A stretch of DNA of 64,000 bases from Batkoa obscura (lineage: Eukaryota > Entomophthoromycota > Entomophthoromycetes > Entomophthorales > Batkoaceae): the NCBI GenBank assembly GCA_030770535.1, contig JASVEC010000027.1, forward strand, positions 372,001-436,000. Direction: 5' to 3'. The translations under genes and the position numbers were made by a program. Positions 33,976 to 44,869 of this stretch are shown piece by piece. Under the pieces are notes generated by a model. That model saw only the letters and a program-made list of their open reading frames with translations, did not search any database and had not been told where the DNA came from. Each line of letters begins with the position of its first letter. Position 1 is the stretch's first letter.

Positions 33976-34335
33976 TGTGAAAGTTAGTACTCAGTAATTG
34001 GAGTTAGAGCCAGTTCTAGCTTAGTTAACTGGCCGTAAGTTAAAAGGCCTTAGTTTATGTAGCTAAGATAGACTTAAATCAATAGGAGTAATACGCAATA
34101 AGCTACGAACTATGTAAAATAAATAGAATACAGGATACTACTGTAAAATCTACATAAGATATTGTCAGAAAGATTTAGTGGCTTTATTAAAAGTAAAATA
34201 TTAGGGAACAATTTAATTAAAAAGCCTTGAGCTATTATGTTGAAGAATCTATTTTATACTCAACTAGTTTTGTAAACAAGTTAAGTGATTATTATGCGAT
34301 AATCAATCACAGAGATGATGAAACGATATTTCACA
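33976..34335 (-). mobile_element. LTR fragment inserted in the transposon (fossil)
   Basis: Reverse orientation, 360 bp from TGTGAAAGTTAGTACTCAG to TATTTCACA, flanked by ATGTT and GTGTT. It is related to the 481-bp solo LTR at 30349 and diverged from it. It lies between the transposon's left end and the transposase start. Confidence 0.65.
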
Positions 34336-34426
34336 GTGTTTTTTATTTTTTATTAAATATTCAATAGCTATATAATATATAATTATATAGTTATTTGACT
34401 TTATTTTTTGTTAAAATAAAAACAAA

Positions 34427-36130
34427 ATGCAAACTTTTATAACTAAACTTCGAAATGGAATTTCTAAAAACTTTAATACGGTAGGGAGAAGCACATTATA
34501 TAAACATTGTAATTTATTTACATCAATTTTAGCAACTATTCACAATTGCCCAAAGTTTATGGAATTTTATAATAAAACAAAAAAAAGAAAAGAAATATTA
34601 TTAAATTTTACTATTAATAATAACAAACTTAATCAAGCAATGTATAAAATTAGTGCTTTAAGGGAAACAGGAAATAAAAACCAACAAGTAGCATTATTAT
34701 CGACTATAGCTTCAGTATATTCTTTTGATGAATGTAAAAGTTTTGGATTTAATATAAGTAAAAATCAATATGATTATTCAAAAATAATTAATAATAATAA
34801 AATACCAACGTTACGACCTACTATCAAAAATACAAAAAGAATTAAAGATGAGCAAATCGGGATTATTATACAATATTTACTTGATAATTCAACTATTTCA
34901 TCAAGATTTAGTAAAAAAAATAATGATAAATATTCGTCAGGGAATATATATATATTAAATAAAAGTAGAAGAATGATATACAGTAAGTATTTTAATGATT
35001 TAAAAGATAAAGCAGTAGCTAGGTCAACATTTTTCAAATATATACCAAATAATTTTAAAAATCCAGCAAGAAAAACAGATTTATGTAATATATGTGCCCA
35101 GTATACAGTTAGAAAAAAGTTATTTGAAAATAAAATAAATACAGCGACAGAAAATAAAGCAGAGATAGAGGAATCTTTTAATAAAGAAAAAAGGTTATAT
35201 AAATTACATGAATTTTGTGTTGATACTCAAAAAAACACACTTAATGAAACTATTGAAAAATTAAATAATAGAAGTTGTATAATAATTTTAGACTTTAAAC
35301 AAAATATGGAAATAGGAATGAGACCAGATCCAATAAACTTAGATCATTATAACAAACAAGCTATATCAGTATTAGGGTTTGGCGTTTTGTATTTAAAAAA
35401 CGATAAAACAATAGGCAAAGTTTATTTTGATTATTTATCTGAAATATTAAATCATGATTCAGCATATGCAGGAGATTGTTTAATTGATTTAATATCTAAA
35501 GAGCTTTTATTTAAAAAGTTTACAAAAATTAATATATGGGCAGATACAGGATATCATTTTAAATCTCAAGAGTTTTTACATTATGTATTTGAAGAAATTT
35601 ATAAAATAAATAGTAGTTTAAATATTGATCTTAATTTTTTTGCTGAGCATCATGGAAAAAGTATAGTTGACGGGCATTTTGGAAATCTTTCACAGTGGAA
35701 AAATAGTCTTGAAGCATTAGGTAAAATAGAAGATATTGATCAATTAATTTCAAAATTTGAGATTTTTGTTTGTGAAAATAATAGATTTAATAACTCAACT
35801 GTCAATAATGGGCAAATAAATATAATTTTTAAAAAGTATGAAAGAAACAAAGATACAAAAAAAATAATAAAAATAAAAGGTATTAAAAAGTATTTAAATT
35901 TTATTAAACGTGGTAAAAAACTACACTGTTATCCAGTATCTGATAGATCAAAAAAAAGCGATATAATTTCAATTAAAGTTATAGAGTCTATAGAAGATAG
36001 AAAAATTAAAAGGTCAACCCCAGCTTATCTTACAAAAATAACTGAAAATTTAAATGTTTCAATATTTAGTAAGCAAGTAAGTAGCTTATTAGATGATAGA
36101 AATCAATTATTAAATGTTGATATTACTTAA
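34427..36130 (+). CDS. DDE-type transposase, superfamily not identified
   Basis: 567 residues, uninterrupted, Lys/Asn/Ile-rich. A likely helix-turn-helix region lies in the N-terminal third. A Cys pair (C220-x2-C223 in RKTDLCNICAQ) suggests a zinc knuckle. The catalytic core looks RNase-H-like: CIIILDFKQN with D289, then INIWADTGYHFKSQEF with D373, then NFFAEHHGKSIVDGHFG with E407 or D415 as third acidic residue. The HGKS...DGHFG block recalls transposases where His-Gly-Lys flanks the last acid, but I cannot place it in hAT, Mutator, Tc1/mariner or PIF. Product: cut-and-paste of elements with ATATGGGG ends (inferred from context). The TATA-rich sequence at 34375-34395 just upstream may serve as promoter. 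Confidence 0.8.
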   Translation: MQTFITKLRNGISKNFNTVGRSTLYKHCNLFTSILATIHNCPKFMEFYNKTKKRKEILLNFTINNNKLNQAMYKISALRETGNKNQQVALLSTIASVYSFDECKSFGFNISKNQYDYSKIINNNKIPTLRPTIKNTKRIKDEQIGIIIQYLLDNSTISSRFSKKNNDKYSSGNIYILNKSRRMIYSKYFNDLKDKAVARSTFFKYIPNNFKNPARKTDLCNICAQYTVRKKLFENKINTATENKAEIEESFNKEKRLYKLHEFCVDTQKNTLNETIEKLNNRSCIIILDFKQNMEIGMRPDPINLDHYNKQAISVLGFGVLYLKNDKTIGKVYFDYLSEILNHDSAYAGDCLIDLISKELLFKKFTKINIWADTGYHFKSQEFLHYVFEEIYKINSSLNIDLNFFAEHHGKSIVDGHFGNLSQWKNSLEALGKIEDIDQLISKFEIFVCENNRFNNSTVNNGQINIIFKKYERNKDTKKIIKIKGIKKYLNFIKRGKKLHCYPVSDRSKKSDIISIKVIESIEDRKIKRSTPAYLTKITENLNVSIFSKQVSSLLDDRNQLLNVDIT

Positions 36131-36140
36131 ATCATTGATA

Positions 36141-36282
36141 GCTAAGTTAATAAATAGTCAAAGAGCAAGTAGTTGTAATAATAAGTAAAAACTATTATTA
36201 TACTGCTTGTATTACATAGGGGTGGTTAATTATAGCTTTGGAGCTAACCACTCCCTCCCATGCAGCTATTTATTAACTTAGC
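36141..36282. repeat. Cloverleaf-like nested inverted repeats 3' of the transposase
   Basis: A perfect 17-bp outer stem (36141-36157 with 36266-36282, GCTAAGTTAATAAATAG) encloses two hairpins. One is 36165-36183 with 36193-36209; the other is 36219-36229 with 36245-36255 (GGGGTGGTTA/TAACCACTCCC). GATA flanks the outer stem on both sides. It could be a separate 142-bp miniature element with GATA target repeats, or a structured region of the transposon. Confidence 0.55.
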
Positions 36283-36663
36283 GATATATTAATAATGTAA
36301 TTATAACATTAAAATAATTTATTCATTTGATAGCAAATCTGCAGTGTTGAATATAAAACAGTTAATAATAAATATTTCTTAATAAAGTTATATAAAAGTA
36401 TATATTTATTTACATATTACAACTTTGACTAATATCACTATACAGGCTATATTAGTAAAATCTTTGCTAATCCAGGAATTTATATTAAATTTAATAAAAA
36501 TTCCGCTAATTAACAATATAAATTATAACAAAATAATTTAAAACTGTGTCGGGTACTTTTGGGTTTTAATAAAGAATTTATTTTTATAGAATTTTAAGCA
36601 AAGTTTTTAAAATATAAATATTTAAAAATTGGATAAAAAAATGAAACCAATTCGGACACCCCC

Positions 36664-36769
36664 ATATGGGATGTATTTTTTTGTTTAAGAATTTTACTAG
36701 CAACCTTTCTGCTCAAATAACGCTTAAAAAATGGGAAGAATAATGAAACCAAAAAAAATACCCTCATAT
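36664..36769 (+). mobile_element. Miniature element family A, copy 8 (abuts the transposon)
   Basis: Full length, starting at the ATAT that ends the transposon. A 106-bp copy with ends ATATGGGATGT and ACCCTCATAT. Confidence 0.9.
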
Positions 36770-36847
36770 TAATTTCTATAAAATATATAATTATACAAAT
36801 CGATTTATAATATAAATTTTTTAATTAAAAATTAACACATATTTTTA

Positions 36848-38067
36848 TTAAATAAAAGTATCAAACTTGACTGGTGTATAATCATTTTCTGGAATATTGA
36901 TATCACCAATAAATAATTTAGTTATAAGTTTGATATCAGCTAATTTAAAGCTATTAATTAAAACATTAGTATTATAATAAGATATTTTGATTTTAAATTT
37001 AATATTAATTAATATATAATTATCAACTAGGAGGTGAGAATTAATAGTAAAAAATTTGAATTTGGAGTTAATTTTAGTTAATTTAGCTTTAAATAAAGTA
37101 TCAGCTAATTTATGATTATTAACTGGAATATTAAAGTTAATAATAAACAGTTTAATTTTAAAATTAGGATGAATTAATTTATAATTACTAGCTGAGATAT
37201 CAAAGTAAACATTATATGATTTTGTTTTAGATTCAGTGCCAATTAACACATAATCATTATTTGGAATATGAGAAATGCTAGTAGACAATTTGGCTTTAGT
37301 GCCAGTATTAGCTGGTTTAAAATTATTAGGTGAGAGGTTGTAATTAATAGGAGAAAATATAGCCTCAAATAAAGCGTCATCAGCTTACAATTGTTAGTTG
37401 GAATACTATAGCTAATTGATGATGACTTAGTCTTAGGTTTGGTATTGATTAATACATAATCATTAGTTGAAACATGTGAATTAGTAGTGGATAATTCAGC
37501 CTTGGAGTTAGCAATAGATAATTTATGGCTGTTAGCTGTGACAGTATTAATAGTAGACAATTTGGACTTGGATTCAATATCAATTAATACATAGTCATTA
37601 GTTGGAATGCGAGGATAAGTAGTGGATAACTTAGTCCCAGGTTCAACATCAGCTAATTTACATTTTTTAGCAGGGAAATCAAAGTCAAAAATTAATGAAT
37701 TTATTTTTGATATAAATTCAACAAACATATGGGGATGTATTTTTTTGCTTAAGAATTTACTAATAATCTTTCTGTTCAAATAGCACTTAAAGAATGGAAA
37801 AAGTAATGAAACCAAAAAAAACATCCCCATATAGTCGCTAGCTAAAGCACTAGAGTTATCAGTGGTTAAATTGTAATTGCATTCAACAGTAGCAAATACA
37901 ATAGTATCAACTTGGGGATAGTTTTCAGACATAAAAGCACTGTCATTGATTTTATTAAAGCTAATGATTACTAAGACATCTTTGTTAATTTCATTTTGAT
38001 CAAATTTCGGTTTTATAAGGACATCTTTAGTTTGATGAATTTTAATAAATCTAGTATACTCACTCAT
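36848..38067 (-). pseudogene. Repeat protein gene carrying a miniature-element insertion, frameshifted
   Basis: Two overlapping reverse frames (38067-37243 and 37288-36848) encode one continuous run of degenerate ~26-residue repeats: TNDYVLIDIESKSKLSTI, TANSHKLSIANSKAELSTT, NDYVLINTKPKTK, NDYVLIGTESKTK, VNNHKLADTLFKAK. Reading switches frame by one base near 37382 (KL, then DALFEAIFSP), so it is broken or mis-sequenced once. A family A element (37727-37832) lies inside and is open in this frame, adding about 35 hydrophobic residues. I find no known domain, signal peptide or membrane span in the repeats. The start is taken at MSEYTRF (38067). It could be a host gene of unknown role or a passenger next to the transposon. 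Confidence 0.45.
37727..37832 (+). mobile_element. Miniature element family A, copy 9 (inside the repeat protein frame)
   Basis: Full length, ATATGGGGATGTATTTTTTT to AACATCCCCATAT. It splits the repeat protein gene without closing its reading frame. Confidence 0.92.
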
Positions 38068-38088
38068 CTTCATTAATAACATTATCAA

Positions 38089-38523
38089 TGTTATTGAAAA
38101 TTAGTCTAGTTTTATCTTTTTTAAAGTATCAATTAAAATTTTTTGGCCTTAATGAAAGATGTTAACAATTCAATAATAATTAATAAAAAGTACTTATGTT
38201 TAAGATAAACAGATAAAATTTAAAAATGATTTTGTAAATTGAGACGTAGGCGAGTTTGGCATTTTAAAAAACTCTAATTTTAACCAATAAGTTTCAAAGT
38301 TTATTTGCAAATATTAGCTCTGCATTAAAGCTTAAATTTTAATAAGGGTTATTCCCTGTACCTAAGAATAAATTAAACGCAGCATACACAATATCAACTT
38401 TGTTTTTAAAATTAACTTTTTTATCACAACCAATCAGTTTCATCACTTTTTTATTGAACTTGAAATTTTTAATTTTACAAATCATTCAACCCTTTATTTC
38501 ACTCAATTTTGACTTATAAAAAT
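38089..38523. other. Intergenic between divergent genes
   Basis: Promoter region of the CPSF-A family gene to the right; no clear element seen. Confidence 0.45.
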
Positions 38524-41500
38524 ATGAGTCTATCATACACAGCCAACATAATTGACGAGCAACATAATATATTAAATGAGAATATAGACAACAACAACAA
38601 CATAACAGACGCCGGTAATCCTCCATTATTGCTCATCAAACCTCTCTTAGAAAACAGCATCATACGGAAACTATTAGTGCATCAAATAACCACTGGAGAA
38701 AAAGAGCTCATCTTAAATCGAGAAACTTATTTAGAAATTAAACACATTAAACTAAAAAATAAGAAGATAAAAATCAACCAATATTATCAAAGCTATCTAT
38801 TTGGAGTATGTAAAGATATCTGGCTATTTGGAGAGGATATGTTATTGGCTATCTCGGATGCTGGTAAAGCTTGTTTTTTGAGGATTAATAGGGGAAAAAA
38901 AGGCGAAAGTAGTGATTTGGAAATGATTAGAGAGGTAAGTGAGATTTATAAAAACTTTTACAAATGATGTTAAACTATTAATTTTGGATAGATCGTTGTT
39001 AATTCTTTGGACTCGGAATATCAATTTTTAAATAGAAAGTTGGCGGTAGAAGAAAGGTATTTTGGTATAAAAATTGGTGCTTTAGTAAAATAATGAAGTG
39101 ACTGATTTAGAAAACATTCTTTTTCCGTGGCGGCTTGGTTGACTAAATTCACTATATATTTTATAAATAGCTATCAAAATAAATTTGAACGAGAGCCGGT
39201 GAAATGGATTAAAAATAGTGTTATTAAAGTAAACAGTAAAATGGTAATTAACAGGATGACATTAATATTGAATTAGGATTTTACCTTTGAAGTTCAAGGA
39301 GTGATTTGGGCTATGAGTTATTTATTTATGAAAAAAGAGGTTAAAAATAGATTCGTTTTAGCGCTGATTGTTTTAGAGTAAGTTATTTATAGTAACAATT
39401 ATTTTAGTAACCGGTTTATTAAATTTCATATAGTGATATTGATAAAACTTCCTCATTAATATTATATGAATTTTATTCGCTAAAAAATGATACACCACAC
39501 CAATTAGATTCAGAAGAAGATTCGGAAGAAAACATAAATTTTATGAATGAAAATCAGGATATTAATTATCAAAGATATAAACTACCTATTGGAAATCGTA
39601 AGATTTCATTTTATTAAGATAATAATAATTTTTTACTATTATTTAGTGGAATTAGCTATCGACGGTATGCCATTACATTTAATACCTTTAAGCTCTTTTC
39701 ATGATTCGATGATTATTGTTACGGAGTATCAAATCATGTTTTTAACTACTGATCATGTGGTTGCCGCCAATATCCATTTTCCTAGATTGGATTTGCCTAA
39801 AATTAACAATAATGATGAAGGTAAAATAATATAAATAACAATAATATAATGTTTATTTATTTATTTATTTAATTAATTAGTGTCATTAATAACATGCTGG
39901 AGTGATCCAAGTGTACATAAAAAGACAGGAAAAGACAATTATATTTATTTAGGTAGTGATAAAGGATATTTGTATAGATTAGACATTAATGAGAATGGAA
40001 ATACTCAACAGCAAATTGAATTAAAATTGAAACTGATTGGAAGAATGGAAAATAAAAGTTTTGGGAATTCATTAGAGATAATCGAAAGAGATTGGGAGTT
40101 TGATGTGATTGCTTTTTCTATGGATTTTAGTGATAGTGGAGTGATTTGGGTATCAAATAAAGGGGACATTAATAATGAGGATGATTATAATTATTTCAAT
40201 AGTTATAATTTCAAAGTTAATAATCCGTACTTTGATAATAATAATGAAGAAGAAGAGAATAGAAATAATAAGCTGAAGTATAAGAACAATAAATTTAATT
40301 TAATTAATTATAATAATATCAAATTACTAAATTATGAGTTGTTATTTTTTAATCGTAGTCCAATTATTGATTTTGAACTAATCAATAATAAGATTGTCAC
40401 TTGCTCTAATTTATATCCTAATGGCAGTATATATTCTTTACAATATGGTAATTGTATTAAATTAATTAACCTAATTACAAATAATACAATAATTAGTAAC
40501 AATTATAGTACGAATAGTATAGAGAATATTGATGAAGAGGAGTTTTACTTAGATAAAGTTATAAGCAACAGCAATACCCCAAACAATACCAATAAGTTAT
40601 TACAGCCTATCAGAAGTATGATATATAAAGTAGAAACAATTTATATTCAACAAGATAGCATGATAATTATTGTAATGTACAACAATGAAGATAAAATTCA
40701 ATTGTATCATTTAATCAAGGAAGAATTAGTAGATATATCTAACGAATTAGATATTGACCGATCAAAGGCAACGATTTATTTCAATCATTTTAGTTATTTT
40801 GAAGAACAGCAATATTTTTTACAAGTATTAGAAAATGAGATTGTGTTTTATCATTCGATTCAGCATGATCTGTTTGGTGCTAGAATCATTAAGTTTGAAG
40901 TGGAAGGAAGTAGTAATGTATTGTTTGCAACGACTATACAAAATCAATTGTTTATGATTCAATATAGCTATGGTAGGGAGTATTATTTGACTTGCTATAC
41001 GATCAGTTTGAATAACAATGAAATTTGTTTGATAAAGGAAGGACAACTTTTATTAAATTATCAACCTTGTTATTTACAATGTTTTAAAATTGAGCAAAAA
41101 TGGATGATTTTTATAGCTAATTTTAGTGGGGAAGTATTGATTTATTCACTGTTTAACAAGGAAATTGAATTAGTTACTACAATTGAATTAGAATTTTTAA
41201 ACCCAACGGAGTATATAGTTGCTAACGAAATTATTTTATATGAAAAGTTTATTTTGATAGGATTAAAGAGCGGAAAGGTAGCGGTATTTGAGTTCAATAT
41301 GGAAGAAGAAATAGAGTTCATTGAATTTAAAAAACAAGTTGAGTTAGGGAAATTACCGGTGAAATTCCAATGCATTAATCAGAATACTGTATTGTGTATA
41401 TCAAATCAATTGTATTTGTTAACGATTGATCATAATTCATTATTTGATTTTAAATTAGTACTAAATTTTAATTTTAATTTAAATCAATTATTTAATGCAA

Positions 41501-43038
41501 CAATTATTAACTATAATTATTTCAATAGTCTTAATAATAATAGTAGCAAAGTATATTTATTAGCAATCAATGACCACCCGTTTGATTTTAATAGTAATAA
41601 TAAAAACAATATGAATAATGTTATCACATCACCAAAATTACAACCTCATCATAAGCAAAGTCCAAAGAATCAGTCACCTAAATTATTTTATAATAACAGC
41701 AATAATATCAACAACAATAGTAATAGTAATAAGTATAGTTATTTGGGATATTTTAAACTTCAATTAAAGTCAGAATATTTAAGCAATAAATTAATAATTG
41801 GTGGTACTCCAAGGCGTATTCATTATAATAAACAAATGGAATTATTGTTGATAATGATAAATGAAGAGAACAAAAATTATCAGATTGAATCTTATTTAAG
41901 ATTAATACATCCTAGCAATGGGAATATCTACGCTCAGTACAAATTGAATGAAAATGAACAAGGGTTTTCTAAATTATTATGGGATTCTAAGTTCTATTTG
42001 AATAAAAATAAAGTGTGGAAATATAAAGCGGTATATTTTATAGGTACTGGGATCTTGGATGGAAGGAATAGTCAGAATAATTATGGCGGTAGATTATTAG
42101 TAGTTTTGATTGAAATCGAGTTTAATTATGGTAGTCAAGTGATGGAAGATGATAAAATTCAATTAAGTACAATTTACAATATCAAATTCACAATAATTAA
42201 TAAGATGGATTTACCTATGGGTATTGTTTGTTCTCTAAGTAAGTTTAAAAAGTATTTGGTATTAAGCTCAGGCAAATGTGTTCAATTGTATTTGCCTAAT
42301 TTTAATTATAATAATCAAAACCAACTATTTAAATTAATAAGTTTGAATATAATTTGCTCACATACTATTGATTCCGATGTTACTAATATTAATCATAATC
42401 ATAGTGATAAGATTGCTGTAAGTACCAAACAACAGAGTGTTTATTTGTTTACATTCGAAGAAAATGAATTGAAATTGATAAAGAATAGTAAACAATTAAG
42501 AAATATTGGTAAATTTATATTTTTAAATCAAAGATATGGACTTGCTTTTGATCGAGTTGGTAATTTGATTTTGATGGAAACTGAAACGGATGAGCAAAAC
42601 AATAATAGCATAAGCTATAAAAATTACAATACAAAATTAAAGGAAGTGAATATGTTTTATTTTAATGAAATCATCACCAATTTAAAGCAATTAGACAATA
42701 ACAGTAATAGTGATACAATTGCTATGGGCTGTACTATTTTAGGTTCTTTATTTCATATCCAAACATTAAGTTATAGGTATCATCTACAGTTAATTGAGCT
42801 GCAAACAATATTATCTAATAGTAAATTTTGTCAACCGTTGCTAGGTAATGATTGGTACTCTTTACGTTATAGTCAGATGAATAATGATCAAATTTATTTC
42901 ATCGATGGTTATTTAATTAAGAGGTTTTTATCGCTTTCTTACAGCCAGCAAGTAGATTTATTGAATCAACGTAGTGAATGGGGTGCTGCTTTTATAAATG
43001 AATTTATACAGTATCTAAATCAAGTGATGCAAAGTTAA
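38524..43038 (+). CDS. CPSF-A/DDB1 superfamily beta-propeller protein (MMS1_N type)
   Basis: Seven exons join in phase: 38524-38934, 38992-39056, 39111-39243, 39277-39377, 39434-39597, 39647-39820, 39881-43038, giving 1,401 residues. The order follows the family: an N-terminal MMS1_N-like propeller (LPIGNLELAIDGMPLHLIPL, SSFHDSMIIVTEYQ, TTDHVVAANI), further WD-like strands (YIYLGSDKGYLYRLD), and the CPSF_A C-terminus (ALGNDWYSLR-like, YFIDGYLIKRFLSLSYSQQ) where DDB1 and SF3B3 read FIDGDL. Members are DDB1, SF3B3, CPSF160/Cft1, Rik1 and Mms1. Length is nearest to CPSF160 (about 1,440), but I cannot pick the subfamily. Asn-rich inserts (for example about residues 520-580 of the last exon) are typical of AT-rich genomes. 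The fourth exon follows a 33-bp intron, the shortest here. Confidence 0.8.
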
Positions 43039-43570
43039 AACTTCAAATAAAAATAAAGTTGCTATTAGTTATTTGTTACCGTTTTATTTGTTGGGTTATA
43101 TTTGTATAGTTTCAAAAAATATGAGTGACTGACAATATCAAACAAAGGGATGAGAAATTCGATATACAAACATGATTTTATTCTCAAATGACTTTGATGA
43201 TTAAGGGCCAGAAATGACAATTCAATTAAATTGTACTTATACAATATATAAAAGTTTTAAAATAGATACGTCTCTTATATTTTTTTTCTACAAAGCACTG
43301 TTTTACTTAATAAAAAAGGTTGAATAAGTAACATTAAATAATGTTTAGGTTTTGTATTTTTAAAAAGATTTCATACATGTATTTTGTATTAGAATTCAAA
43401 GCTACAACTGAGCTAAAAATAGCTCTGAGAGTAGCTTCTAATAGGTTTTATTCTCTGATATACTTTACAAAAGTATTTACTAAAAACAATTTACTAAAAA
43501 TAAATGTACAATCAGATATTTAAGATAGGTATTTATGTAAACCTAAATTTGCAAATTTTTCAAATCGTTT
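43039..43570. other. Intergenic, nothing seen
   Basis: No gene recognised; the small frame at 43341-43523 has no motif. Confidence 0.45.
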
Positions 43571-43572
43571 GA

Positions 43573-43580
43573 TATAAAAA
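43573..43580 (+). promoter_or_regulatory. TATA box of the second Ecl1-like gene
   Basis: TATAAAAA followed by GACAACTTTC, matching the box at 28572. Confidence 0.55.
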
Positions 43581-43726
43581 GACAACTTTCTTTTTTTTTC
43601 TACTCTAAGCTTAACTGAAAGAAAAACTCCCTCGTTAGCAACTTTATTAAATTAAAGAGTTAACGTGATTGTTTGGATCTCATTAAACTGTATTTAAATA
43701 CTTTTATTGCTAAAACTCTAAATACA

Positions 43727-44011
43727 ATGGATACAAGTTGGTGCCCTATGTGTGGTAGACATATTGATTACTCAGATACCGATCTTTACTGCAGCGAGAG
43801 ATGTCGTAAGAGGGATGAGATACCTCTTTTGTTACCCTCTACCTTTACAATCACTTTTTCAAGTTGCTCGACCTCACCTTCTCTAACTTCAACCTATAGT
43901 CTTCTCTCAGTTGAAAATTATGAAGAAGTACCATCCTATCAGTTAGATTATATGAATGAAAATGAAAATTTACGCCTCTTTAGTGACTATTTGTATAATT
44001 CATTTCAATAA
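43727..44011 (+). CDS. Ecl1-like small zinc protein (paralogue 2)
   Basis: The protein has 94 residues, closely similar to the gene at 28724: MDTSWCPMCGRHIDYSDTDL then YCSERCRKRDEIPLLLPSTF is nearly shared. The four cysteines (6, 9, 22, 26) of the Ecl1-type zinc site are kept, while the C-terminal half differs more (SSCSTSPSLTSTYSLLSVEN here). Reading frame and start are conserved and most changes in the N-terminal half are silent or mild, so both copies look functional. Like its twin it may act in nutrient or ageing responses, by family inference only. It lies 0.7 kb downstream of the CPSF-A family gene, in an unrelated context from its twin. Confidence 0.65.
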   Translation: MDTSWCPMCGRHIDYSDTDLYCSERCRKRDEIPLLLPSTFTITFSSCSTSPSLTSTYSLLSVENYEEVPSYQLDYMNENENLRLFSDYLYNSFQ

Positions 44012-44016
44012 ACAAA

Positions 44017-44290
44017 ATTATTATATCTAAATATCACTTTCAGTTTACTAAATAGTAGTGTATGTTATAGCATCTTTTGATAAAATTTTCATAAATAATA
44101 AATCATAACTAAATTATTTACCCAATAATAGCTTACAACTACAAAATTCATTGGAATTTAGTAATTATTTGAATAATTTATGGACACACTATTTGTCATT
44201 TGCCTAATATAGATTAAACGCATATGCTTTGAAAAATAAGGATCAAAATATAAAAGAGTATTTGCTATTTATTTTATTCATTGAACAAAG
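44017..44290. repeat. 3' part of the Ecl1-like duplication unit, second copy
   Basis: Aligns with 29011-29310 including a TATAAAAG-like sequence near its end (44252). No gene follows either copy of that box. Confidence 0.5.
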
Positions 44291-44763
44291 TAAAAAAGTT
44301 AGTGGTTTTAAATCATGTATGAAGAAATTTCAGAACACCAAATTTAAGGTAGATGTATATCCAACTATTGTAGGTATTTAATAATTTGATATTGTAAATA
44401 AAATGTTAGGTATTGCTGAACTTATTAAAGGTGCAGTGATAGGAAGTATAGGAAATGTTCAAATATTCAAATTCAAATGGGTTAGATTTGCTCATATCAA
44501 GGTTTAGTGATTAGCTAAATTAATTCAAGAGAATTTATAAAATTCGTTTATCTTTTTATACTTAACTATAATATAAACTTCATAATTTAAGTAAAGAGTT
44601 AGATATATCAGCGTATTATACAACCAAAGTTCTTTTTTATTTAAAGCCTTGAAAGCACTTAAATAATGCAATATCTCACAGCTTCGATTTCATTTATTAA
44701 ACTATGCTACAATCTTTTAATTAATAATTTACTGTGAAACCATTTTGATTCATTTCCATAAAC

Positions 44764-44869
44764 ATATGGTGGTGTTTTTTTAGTTTCATCACTTTTTACA
44801 TTTTTTAAGCGCTATTTGAGTGGAAAGATTGTTAGTAAAATTCTTAAATAAAAAAATACATCCCCATAT
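44764..44869 (-). mobile_element. Miniature element family A, copy 10
   Basis: Full length, reverse orientation, ATATGGTGGTGTTTTTTTAG to ACATCCCCATAT. Confidence 0.9.

Larger units (their letters stand above)
33791..36667 (+). mobile_element. DNA transposon with perfect 26-bp terminal inverted repeats and an open transposase frame
   Basis: The left end ATATGGGGGTGTCCGAATTG continuing GTTTCA (33791-33816) is the exact inverse of 36642-36667. Total length is 2,877 bp, including an LTR insertion at 33976-34335. One 567-codon transposase frame (34427-36130) fills the middle. The right end directly abuts a family A miniature element at 36664, sharing ATAT. The ends match those of family A, so this element or a relative probably mobilises it. 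The target duplication is unclear because ATAT sits at both ends; TA or ATAT are candidates. Perfect end repeats and an open frame argue for recent activity. Confidence 0.85.
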
